Shown here one piece after another: positions 48,076 to 55,863 of a stretch of 64,000 bases of DNA. A program made the translations under genes and the position numbers. Each line of letters begins with the position of its first letter. Positions within the stretch are counted from its first letter, which is position 1. The stretch spans positions 46,672 to 110,671 of the forward strand of contig JAPLSO010000016.1 of assembly GCA_026398595.1 (NCBI GenBank). The letters run 5' to 3'. The notes below the pieces were generated by a model, which was not told the origin of the DNA, searched no databases, and saw only the letters and a list, made by a program, of their open reading frames with translations. Source of the stretch: Spirochaetota bacterium (GTDB taxonomy: Bacteria; Spirochaetota; Spirochaetia; Treponematales; Rectinemataceae).

Positions 48076-49065
48076 ATGACAAAGCCGGCCGAAACGAGAG
48101 CAGGTTTTCCCCAAGCCCTCCAGTCCTTTACCGAACGGATTCTCACACGGCGCCGGAAGCGCAAGCTCACAGACCGCATGAAGCAGCAGCGCAGGAATCC
48201 CGTCCTGGATTGGATCTACGCCATTCTCTGGGCAGCCTGCGTCGTCCTTGTCATAAATCAATATGTCTTTCAGAACTACCGCATCCCATCCGAGTCCATG
48301 GTGGATACGCTTCTCATCGGGGACATGATCTTCGTCGACAAGTTCTCCTTCGGCCCCGAACTCCTCCCCGGCATGGCCAAGCTCCCCGGTCTCGCGAAAC
48401 CTCAGCGGGGGCAGATCATCGTCTTTGAAAACCCCAGCTACCTCTCCAAAGGTCCCATCTTCACGGTCGTCCAGCAGATGCTCTACATGCTCACGCTTAC
48501 CCTCGTCGATATAGACAGGGACGAGAATGGGGAGCAGCTCGTCCACTACCTGATTAAGCGACAGGTGGGGGCGGCAGGCGACAGGATCAAGGTGGAACGC
48601 GGCGAGGTCTTCATCTCCCCCGAGGGGCAAGAGAAATTCCTTGCCGAGCCCGAACTCATGAAGCAACTGGGGCTGACGAGGAAGGCCCATCGCCTCGTGG
48701 CGGCCTCGGAGTACGCGGCCATCGAGGGGGTCGGCGCAGCCTCGGCCTATCAAGAGACTGGACTCAAGTCGCCCGAGGTCTTAGGCAATCCTTCGATTTC
48801 CTCCGCCTACAAGGATGCTTTCGGCTACGACAAGGTCAGGGTATCCGAATTGAGGGACATGGATCCGTCGGACGCGAGGATAGCCGCGAGCGAGCGCCGC
48901 TACGAGAAGGGCTGGTATATTCCCGAAGGCAGGGTCTTCCCCATGGGCGACAATAGGGATAATTCCCGCGACGCCCGCTATTTCGGGCCGGTAAGCGTCA
49001 ACAGGGTTCTCGGAAGGGCTCTGTTCATATATTGGCCTCTTGGAAGGGCGGGCGGAATTCGCTGA
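48076..49065 (+). CDS. lepB: Signal peptidase I
   Basis: YRIPSESMVDTLLIGD (Ser), LIKRQVGAAGDRIKV (Lys), MGDNRDNSRDARYFGPV. Confidence 0.92.
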   Translation: MTKPAETRAGFPQALQSFTERILTRRRKRKLTDRMKQQRRNPVLDWIYAILWAACVVLVINQYVFQNYRIPSESMVDTLLIGDMIFVDKFSFGPELLPGMAKLPGLAKPQRGQIIVFENPSYLSKGPIFTVVQQMLYMLTLTLVDIDRDENGEQLVHYLIKRQVGAAGDRIKVERGEVFISPEGQEKFLAEPELMKQLGLTRKAHRLVAASEYAAIEGVGAASAYQETGLKSPEVLGNPSISSAYKDAFGYDKVRVSELRDMDPSDARIAASERRYEKGWYIPEGRVFPMGDNRDNSRDARYFGPVSVNRVLGRALFIYWPLGRAGGIR

Positions 49066-49090
49066 ACGCCGGATTGATTGGGGGCGCAGG

Positions 49091-49825
49091 GTGTCGCTTT
49101 TCTCGAGGCATAGATCTTTTGCCGAAAAAGTGCTGTCGGCCAGGAAAAGGCGCAGGACAGCGGGCAGGGTTCTTGCTATCCTCCTTATCGCCGCAGCCTC
49201 GCAGACCTTCCTCCTGAGGGCATACAGGGTTTCCACGAATACGATGATCCCCGGACTCGAGAAAGGGGATATCGTCCTCTCAGCACCTCTCTTGGGAGGT
49301 ATCGCGACCATCTTCGGAACACTTCCTTCCTTGTTGCCCCTCGCCCGTGGCAGCCTCGTTGTCGTTCTTCCCGAGACTCCCCATGCCCAAGGTTTGATCC
49401 AGAAGGCATGGGATAGCCTCGTCAGGTTCCTGAGTTTCCAGCGATTCTCGCCCCTTGCAGCCAGGACGGGAGAGGAACCGGCTACTCCTGGCCTCTACAG
49501 GATTCTGGGGCTCCCCGGCGACAGGTTGCGGCGAAGGGGTCCGATCTACGAGATAGAGGCCGAGGGCAAAGCCAGCTTTTCCACGGAGTATCTGGCGGCA
49601 GAAAGGGAATATTCGATTTCGGGCCTGCCGCGTTCGACTTCGGCTTCGGAAGATGCCGCGGTCGAGGGCCAGGAGCTGAGTCTGGGCAAGGGGCAATACT
49701 TCGTCGCCTGCGACGACCGCTCGGCCTTCGCTGGTTCTCCCCTCTGGGGGCCCATAGGTGCCGACAGGTTCGGAGGGCGGCTCGTCCTCGTCTTCTGGCC
49801 CTTAAAGCGCGCCAAGTTCCTGTGA
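49091..49825 (+). CDS. Signal peptidase I paralogue with substituted catalytic residues
   Basis: YRVSTNTMIPGLEKGDIV, LYRILGLPGDRLRRRG, FVACDDRSAFAGSPLWGPIGADRFGGRLVLVFWP; GTG 49091 or upstream start 49040. Confidence 0.8.
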   Translation: MSLFSRHRSFAEKVLSARKRRRTAGRVLAILLIAAASQTFLLRAYRVSTNTMIPGLEKGDIVLSAPLLGGIATIFGTLPSLLPLARGSLVVVLPETPHAQGLIQKAWDSLVRFLSFQRFSPLAARTGEEPATPGLYRILGLPGDRLRRRGPIYEIEAEGKASFSTEYLAAEREYSISGLPRSTSASEDAAVEGQELSLGKGQYFVACDDRSAFAGSPLWGPIGADRFGGRLVLVFWPLKRAKFL

Positions 49826-51093
49826 AGCTGGCCGAACTCCTTACCCTGCCCTCAGGCCGTCGGGCTATGCCCCGTTCCATCTACATCCACATACCCTTCT
49901 GTTCGTCGAAATGCGGATATTGCGATTTCCACAGCCTTCCTCTGGGCTCGATTTCGTCCGCCCTTCGCTCCGCGTATATCGACAGGATTCTCTCGCGCCT
50001 CGCTGAATGCGTCGAGGCATACGAGGCGCCTTTTGAAACCTTATATATCGGAGGAGGAACACCGACGGCTCTCGAGGACAATCTCTTCGAAAGGCTTCTG
50101 CGCGGCGTGGATGAGCTCGCCGGCCGTGGAGTTCTCGAGTGGACGCTGGAAGCCAATCCCGAGTCCTTGAGCCCGAGGAAGGCGGGGATTGCCGCCGCCT
50201 CGGGCGTAACCCGGCTGAGCCTGGGCATTCAGAGCATGGACGATGGTGAATTGAAGGTCCTCGGAAGGAAGGCAAGATCCGAGGATAATAAAAGGGCGAT
50301 AAAGCTGGCCCTTGCCTCGGGCCTAGCGGTTTCCGCCGACCTCATCTCCTCGATTCCCGCCGAAGCGGCGCCGGGCGGGGGGGCTGGGCCTGGGAAGCGA
50401 AGAGCCCTCGCGGAGTCGCTGGCCTTTCTCCTCGATGAAGGGGTGGGCCACATCTCCCTCTACGACCTTGTCGTCGAGAAGGGCACGCCCCTTTCGGGGA
50501 GGCTGGTGCGGGGGGAACTTCTTCCAACGGATGCCGACGAAGCCTACGAAGAGAGAAAAGAAGCCGAGCGGCGGCTCGTCGAGAGAGGCTACGCCCGCTA
50601 CGAAGTGTCGAACTTCGCTCCTCCGGGGGCTCAGAGCCTCCACAACTCCGTCTATTGGTGCATGCGTTCGTATCTGGGGATAGGGAGTGGAGCGGTCTCG
50701 ACTCTTGTCTCGGAAGGTCCGGTATTCGATCCAGCGGATCTGGCGACGGCTTCCCTGAGAATGGAGGAAGGGAGGGATCTGGGCGCCTGGCTCGCCGAGC
50801 CCGATGCCTGCCTCTCCATATCACGGCTCTCACGGAAGGATTCGGCCTTCGAGACCATCATGATGGGGTTGAGGACAGCCTCGGGCCTCGATACAGAGCG
50901 GTTTGCCGCGCGCTTTGGAGGCGATCCCGAGTCGATCCTTGCGCGGACGCTCGGAATCTGGAAAGGTGAATTCGGGACACGAAGCGGAGGGCGTCTGGCG
51001 GTGAACGACGCGGGCCTCGACCTTCTCAACCCCATTCTCGTCGATGCCCTGATCGACGTTGAAGCTTTCTTTGGAGAAAATGATGGAACATGA
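49822..51093 (+). CDS. hemW: Radical SAM protein HemW (coproporphyrinogen III oxidase-like)
   Basis: SIYIHIPFCSSKCGYCDFHS, LYIGGGTPTAL, LGIQSMDDGELKVLGR; start could be 49867. Confidence 0.9.
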   Translation: MKLAELLTLPSGRRAMPRSIYIHIPFCSSKCGYCDFHSLPLGSISSALRSAYIDRILSRLAECVEAYEAPFETLYIGGGTPTALEDNLFERLLRGVDELAGRGVLEWTLEANPESLSPRKAGIAAASGVTRLSLGIQSMDDGELKVLGRKARSEDNKRAIKLALASGLAVSADLISSIPAEAAPGGGAGPGKRRALAESLAFLLDEGVGHISLYDLVVEKGTPLSGRLVRGELLPTDADEAYEERKEAERRLVERGYARYEVSNFAPPGAQSLHNSVYWCMRSYLGIGSGAVSTLVSEGPVFDPADLATASLRMEEGRDLGAWLAEPDACLSISRLSRKDSAFETIMMGLRTASGLDTERFAARFGGDPESILARTLGIWKGEFGTRSGGRLAVNDAGLDLLNPILVDALIDVEAFFGENDGT

Positions 51094-52360
51094 AACAGGC
51101 TCAAGCGGCTTCGAGTATGAGCTGGTCTCCTCGGTGCTTCACGACGTGGCGAGCGTCGAGGCGATCTTTTCGTCCTACGAGCCACTGCTCTCATCCCTCG
51201 GAGGCAAGCGGAAACCCAAAATGGCCAAGTTTGGCAGGAAACTTCCTGTCTTCTTCATCCTCACCGGCGGCACCGAGGGTATCGTGCTGGCGGCCTTGGG
51301 CGGAAGGGCCCAGGAAGGCAAGGCCCTTCCTATCATCCTCATCGCCCACACGCGGCACAATTCCCTTCCCGCGGCCATGGAAATCGCGGCTCGGGTGGAA
51401 CAGGACGGGGGCAGGGTTATTCTCGTCCTCCTCCGTGGGGCCGGCGACGAAGCAGGACGCGCTGAACTTGAAAAGGCTCTTTTCCTCGCCCGGACCATCG
51501 AGAGCATGCGAGCGACGCGGATAGGGGCTGTGGGCAGTCCTTCGGATTGGCTCGTGGCTTCGAGCCAAAAGGCCGAGGATCTGGCCCTGACCTGGGGCCT
51601 TAGCATGGAATCCGTCGGCATGGATACCATGAGGGCTGAGATGGCCAAGGTTGTCCTGGGCGAGGCTGAAGAACGGATGGCCGATGCCTTTTTCGCCGCC
51701 GCGGCGTTTTCAGGTGAACCAAAGCGATCCGATATGAATGCTTCGTTGGCGATCTACAAGGCTCTCAAGTCCTTAGCCGGCCAAAGAGGCTGGGACGCCT
51801 TGACCGTGCGCTGTTTCGACCTCGTCCTGGCCGAGAAGGCCACAGGCTGCTTCGCTCTTTCCCAGCTAGCCGACGAAGGTTTGGACACGGGCTGCGAGGG
51901 GGATGTCGCCTCGATCGTCGCCCTGCGCTGGATGCGCCTCCTCTCGGGGCGGCCGGCCTGGATGGCCAACCCTTCGGATATGGGTTTTTCTGGGGATACG
52001 GGGACGATCCTCCTCGCGCACTGCACCATTCCGCGAACGATCCTCGCAGGCTACGGCGTCCGATCCCACTTCGAGTCGGGCCTGGGTGTGGCTGTGGCTG
52101 GCACGATTCCCCAAGGTCCGGTGACCCTCGTCCGACTGGGGGGCAGGGCACTGGAGAAGGCCTGGGTAGCTGAGGGCAGTCTCGTCCCAACTCAAGCGCG
52201 CGAGGGACTCTGCCGGACCCAGGCCACCGTGAGTCTGGAGGCCGAGGCCTTGCGGCGGTTCATGGCCCATCCCCTGGGCAACCACCTAGTCCTTGGTATT
52301 GGAGCCCAGGGAGAGATGGCGCGACGATACCTGGCGGCAGAGGGGATGGAGATCGTTTAA
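51080..52360 (+). CDS. Hypothetical protein resembling L-fucose/L-arabinose isomerase fold
   Basis: FFILTGGTEGIVL, AHTRHNSLPAAMEIAARV, GPVTLVRLGG...WVAEGSLVP...GNHLVLGIG; family-level resemblance only. Confidence 0.5.
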   Translation: MMEHETGSSGFEYELVSSVLHDVASVEAIFSSYEPLLSSLGGKRKPKMAKFGRKLPVFFILTGGTEGIVLAALGGRAQEGKALPIILIAHTRHNSLPAAMEIAARVEQDGGRVILVLLRGAGDEAGRAELEKALFLARTIESMRATRIGAVGSPSDWLVASSQKAEDLALTWGLSMESVGMDTMRAEMAKVVLGEAEERMADAFFAAAAFSGEPKRSDMNASLAIYKALKSLAGQRGWDALTVRCFDLVLAEKATGCFALSQLADEGLDTGCEGDVASIVALRWMRLLSGRPAWMANPSDMGFSGDTGTILLAHCTIPRTILAGYGVRSHFESGLGVAVAGTIPQGPVTLVRLGGRALEKAWVAEGSLVPTQAREGLCRTQATVSLEAEALRRFMAHPLGNHLVLGIGAQGEMARRYLAAEGMEIV

Positions 52361-52371
52361 AGGCCTGGTAT

Positions 52372-52977
52372 TTAAACGAAGAAATCGTAGGACTTTTTCA
52401 GGGAATTGGCGTAGCCTGTCTGAAGGCCCAGATTGAATTTCCTCTCCGTGCCGATCGTCGAGGGAGGGCCGTGTCCCGGGAATACCAGGGTTCCACTGTC
52501 GTAGCCCAGGAGCTTGTCCTGGATCCGCTCGATGAGGGACTGGGCGTTGAAGGCCGAGGTCGTCTTACCGAGAATTCCCGCGTGGATGACGTCTCCGGTG
52601 AAGAGGCAGGATTCAGTCTTGTAGACGATGGAGTCCTGGGAGTGGCCGGGCAGGGCGATGGCTCGAATCATGAAGCCCGCCTCCTCGAACTCATCCCCGT
52701 CCCGCACCTTTTTGCAGGGAATGTCGAAAAGCTTCGTGTTGGAGGCGTAGACCTTGGGCTTGTAGATGCGCAGAAGAGTTTTAAGACCGCGGATGTGATG
52801 AATGTGGTTGTGGGTGATAAGGACGGCGTCCAGGCTGTACCCGTTGTGCTCGATCTGATCGATCATCGTCGTTGTCACTTCGGCTGGATCTATGACGATC
52901 GCGGCGCGGGATTCCTCATTGCCCAGAAGGTAGCCGTTCGAGAAGCCATAGATCGAGTAGTGCTGGTAGAGTTTCAT
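52372..52977 (-). CDS. MBL-fold metallohydrolase
   Basis: LITHNHIHHIRGLKTLL, ALPGHSQDSIVYKTESCLFTGDVIHAGILG, VFPGHGPPSTIGTERKFN. Confidence 0.88.
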   Translation of the reverse strand: MKLYQHYSIYGFSNGYLLGNEESRAAIVIDPAEVTTTMIDQIEHNGYSLDAVLITHNHIHHIRGLKTLLRIYKPKVYASNTKLFDIPCKKVRDGDEFEEAGFMIRAIALPGHSQDSIVYKTESCLFTGDVIHAGILGKTTSAFNAQSLIERIQDKLLGYDSGTLVFPGHGPPSTIGTERKFNLGLQTGYANSLKKSYDFFV

Positions 52978-53579
52978 AGATAGAGATGCTCCAGATCCCT
53001 CACCGCCTCGTTGATGTTCGAGCCGGAGAGGGATACTTCCTCCGACTTGCTCGGTATGAAGTAGACGCGCTTGAAGTCGCAGTCGTCAAAGCGGCAGCGC
53101 AGCAGATCGCAGAGGATGAAGCGGGAATCGTAGAGGTTGGATGAAGTGAAGCTCGATTCCCTGATCCGGGATCCGTCGAAGCTGACATGGATGAGCTCGG
53201 AGTTCTCGAAGCTGCAATCGAGAAGTTCGACGTTTCCAAGGGAACAGAAATCCATATCCGTGCCCGAAAAATCGCAGGAATCGAAGTTGGAACCGTCTAG
53301 GAAGCAGAGACGAAAGGATGCCCCCGTGAACATTACGTGGGAGAATCGAACTCCGCCGAAGCGGCAGCCGACAAAGTGGACCCGTGAGAAATCGGCATCC
53401 ACAAGATCGATGTCGGAGAAGTCAACGCTATGGGCCGCCTCGGCCTTAATAACCCTTTCGACGAGGTCTCTGACGGCTTTCCGGGGATCGGGCGTATGGG
53501 CTTTGCAGAAGGGGCTTTCCGCGAATGCCTTAGCCTCGCAGCCCGGCTCGCCGCAGGAAAGGTTCCTATACATGGACAT
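52974..53579 (-). CDS. Pentapeptide-repeat protein with N-terminal Cys/His putative zinc motif
   Basis: CGEPGCEAKAFAESPFCKAH then repeated A/SxF/L pentapeptides. Confidence 0.82.
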   Translation of the reverse strand: MSMYRNLSCGEPGCEAKAFAESPFCKAHTPDPRKAVRDLVERVIKAEAAHSVDFSDIDLVDADFSRVHFVGCRFGGVRFSHVMFTGASFRLCFLDGSNFDSCDFSGTDMDFCSLGNVELLDCSFENSELIHVSFDGSRIRESSFTSSNLYDSRFILCDLLRCRFDDCDFKRVYFIPSKSEEVSLSGSNINEAVRDLEHLYL

Positions 53580-53663
53580 AGGCTACACCAAGGCGAGGAC
53601 TTCCGGCAAGGCGCACCTCAGAACACAGCTCGCCTCAGAATATGGCTCGCCTGAAGCTCGATC

Positions 53664-53693
53664 TTGAATTATCCGAGGACCTGCGGCTACAAT
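53664..53693 (+). promoter_or_regulatory. Promoter-like element for the Cys-rich gene
   Basis: TTGAAT N18 TACAAT; -10 ends 6 nt before ATG 53700. Confidence 0.5.
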
Positions 53694-53699
53694 GAACCC

Positions 53700-53999
53700 A
53701 TGTGCTATTTCTGCGGCGAGATCGTCTCCCTCGACCGAGTGCCTGGTTTCGGTGAAACATGCCCGACCTGCGGTAAGGATATGCATGTCTGTCTCATGTG
53801 TTCCTTCTATTCGCCTCAGGCGCGCTGGGCCTGCCATGAAACTATCGAGACCCAGGTCCTCGAAAAGGACAAGCGCAACTATTGCGATTTCTTCATGCTC
53901 TCTCCACGGTTTGGGGCAAGGAGCCCGGGGGACCTGAAGGGAAAGGGCAAAGCCGAGGCCGCCAGGTCCGCCTTTGGCTCGCTCTTCAAATCATCATGA
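53700..53999 (+). CDS. Small Cys-rich putative zinc-ribbon protein
   Basis: MCYFCGEIVSLDRVPGFGETCPTCGKDMHVCLMCSFY; ATGA overlap with murI. Confidence 0.7.
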   Translation: MCYFCGEIVSLDRVPGFGETCPTCGKDMHVCLMCSFYSPQARWACHETIETQVLEKDKRNYCDFFMLSPRFGARSPGDLKGKGKAEAARSAFGSLFKSS

Positions 54000-54829
54000 C
54001 AAGTCCAGTCAAAGGTTCGATAGTCTTTATCTCCTCGGGTGTGGGAGGACTGCCCTATCTCGAGTGCGCCAGAACCTGCATCTCTGGAAGAATGCTCAAT
54101 TACCTCGCCGATAACGCGGGTTTTCCCTACGGGACAAAGACTTCACGCCAGATTGAGGACCTGTTGCTCGAGCGCACACGGCGCCTTATGGCGAGGCTGC
54201 TTCCCGCAGCCATCGTGATAGCCTCCAATACGGCGAGCCATGTCGGCCTTTCCATCCTGCAGCGCGCCCATCCCGATCTGCCCATCGTCGGGACGGTTCC
54301 TGCCATCAAGGTGGCGGCGGCGTCGACGAAGAGCGGCCGGATCGGCGTCATCGCCAGCGAACGTACCATTGCTGATCCCTATATCGACGACCTCATCGTC
54401 CGCTATGCCGCGGACGCCGAGGTCGTGAAACTAGCTGCCCAGGACCTTGTCTACTTCGTCGAAAAACGTTTCCTGGGTTCGGACCGGGCCGAAAGAGCCG
54501 CCGCCGTCGAAACCTACGTTCGAACCTTCGTCGAGGCAGGTGTGGACCGGATCGTCCTCGCCTGCACCCATTTCCTTCACCTCGAAGAGGACTTTTCCGC
54601 CTGCTGCTTAGCGTTTGGGGCTGCTAATGTCCAGATCGTCGACTCACGCCAGGAGGTGTTAAAACGCCTTGCCCAATTGGCCCATGAGTTAGGCCTGGAC
54701 CAGGAAGCTGAGGAGACGGACGACGATTCCGAAGAGGGCAGGTTTTTTCTCACGGGCGAACCGCCTTTCGACACGGACTATGGGCGCTGGGCCAGGCGTT
54801 TCGGTCTTTTGCCCCCCGAAAGGCTTTGA
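53996..54829 (+). CDS. murI: Glutamate racemase family protein with substituted active-site residues
   Basis: SGVGGLPYL, IVIASNTASHVGL, IVLACTHFLHL. Confidence 0.8.
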   Translation: MTSPVKGSIVFISSGVGGLPYLECARTCISGRMLNYLADNAGFPYGTKTSRQIEDLLLERTRRLMARLLPAAIVIASNTASHVGLSILQRAHPDLPIVGTVPAIKVAAASTKSGRIGVIASERTIADPYIDDLIVRYAADAEVVKLAAQDLVYFVEKRFLGSDRAERAAAVETYVRTFVEAGVDRIVLACTHFLHLEEDFSACCLAFGAANVQIVDSRQEVLKRLAQLAHELGLDQEAEETDDDSEEGRFFLTGEPPFDTDYGRWARRFGLLPPERL

Positions 54830-55863
54830 AGGCAGGCCGCGGGGTGAGAGGCAGGGTTCTATCGACAGCGAACAATCTCTCTAAGGTCCTGTGCGAGGAT
54901 GGGACAACCCTCTTCTGCGGCATCAAAGGCAAGCGTATTAAAAGCCTCGAGAGGAATTACAACTCCCTCGCGGCCGGCGACTGGGTCGAAGTCAGAGCCA
55001 CGGATGGAGGGCGAGGCTTAGTGATCGGACTCGAGCCGCGGCTGAACAAATTCGGACGCTACAACGAGAAGGGGAGGGCGGAACAGGCGATAGCAGTCAA
55101 TATAGACAGGGTGATCTGCGTATCCTCCCCAGCCATGCCTCCCTTCCGGCCGCGCTTCATCGACAGGCTGGCCGTCATGGCTGAATCGGCCTCTGTCTTT
55201 TTCGTCATCGTCCTCAACAAGGTCGACCTCGGGCTTTCCCCGGCGACGGAAGCGAGGATTGCCGGCTATGGATCTCTCGGCTATCAGGTCATAAGGACCT
55301 CGGCAAAGACGGGCGAGGGCCTCGCTTCACTCGCGAGGCTCCTTGAATCAGGCAGCTCGGTTCTGGCTGGGCAGTCGGGTGTAGGCAAGTCCAGTCTCCT
55401 CAACGCTCTCTTTCCCGGTCTGGATAGAAAAACGCAGGAAGTTTCCGAAAAATACGAGCGAGGAAAGCACACTACCACGCAAGCCGAGGCCGTGCTGGTT
55501 GATGCGGAAAGGATGATCATCGATACGCCGGGGATACGGCGGCTTGCCCTTAGGAGCATAGATATCGGATCGCTCGCGGCTTTTTTCCCTGAATTTAAAG
55601 TCTATGCCGAGGACTGTTCCTTCGGGGGAGCCTGCTGCCACGTGGACGAGGAGGGCTGTGTGGTGAGGACAGCCGTCGCGGAAGGCCAGATCGACGCCGA
55701 TCGATATGAAAGCTACCTGAGGATCAGGGAGGAACTCACCCAGCCCGAGCCGTGGAGGCGATCGGGCCCACGCGATCCGGGACGGCGGCAGCGGGGCTTT
55801 CTTCCGGGGAAAAAAAGGCTGGGCAAGGTGCTGGACCCCTTTGACGAGGACGAGGAGTACTAG
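54826..55863 (+). CDS. rsgA: Ribosome small subunit-dependent GTPase A
   Basis: FFVIVLNKVDL, SVLAGQSGVGKSSLLNALFPG, IIDTPGIRRL, CSFGGACCHVDEEGC. Confidence 0.93.
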   Translation: MKAGRGVRGRVLSTANNLSKVLCEDGTTLFCGIKGKRIKSLERNYNSLAAGDWVEVRATDGGRGLVIGLEPRLNKFGRYNEKGRAEQAIAVNIDRVICVSSPAMPPFRPRFIDRLAVMAESASVFFVIVLNKVDLGLSPATEARIAGYGSLGYQVIRTSAKTGEGLASLARLLESGSSVLAGQSGVGKSSLLNALFPGLDRKTQEVSEKYERGKHTTTQAEAVLVDAERMIIDTPGIRRLALRSIDIGSLAAFFPEFKVYAEDCSFGGACCHVDEEGCVVRTAVAEGQIDADRYESYLRIREELTQPEPWRRSGPRDPGRRQRGFLPGKKRLGKVLDPFDEDEEY

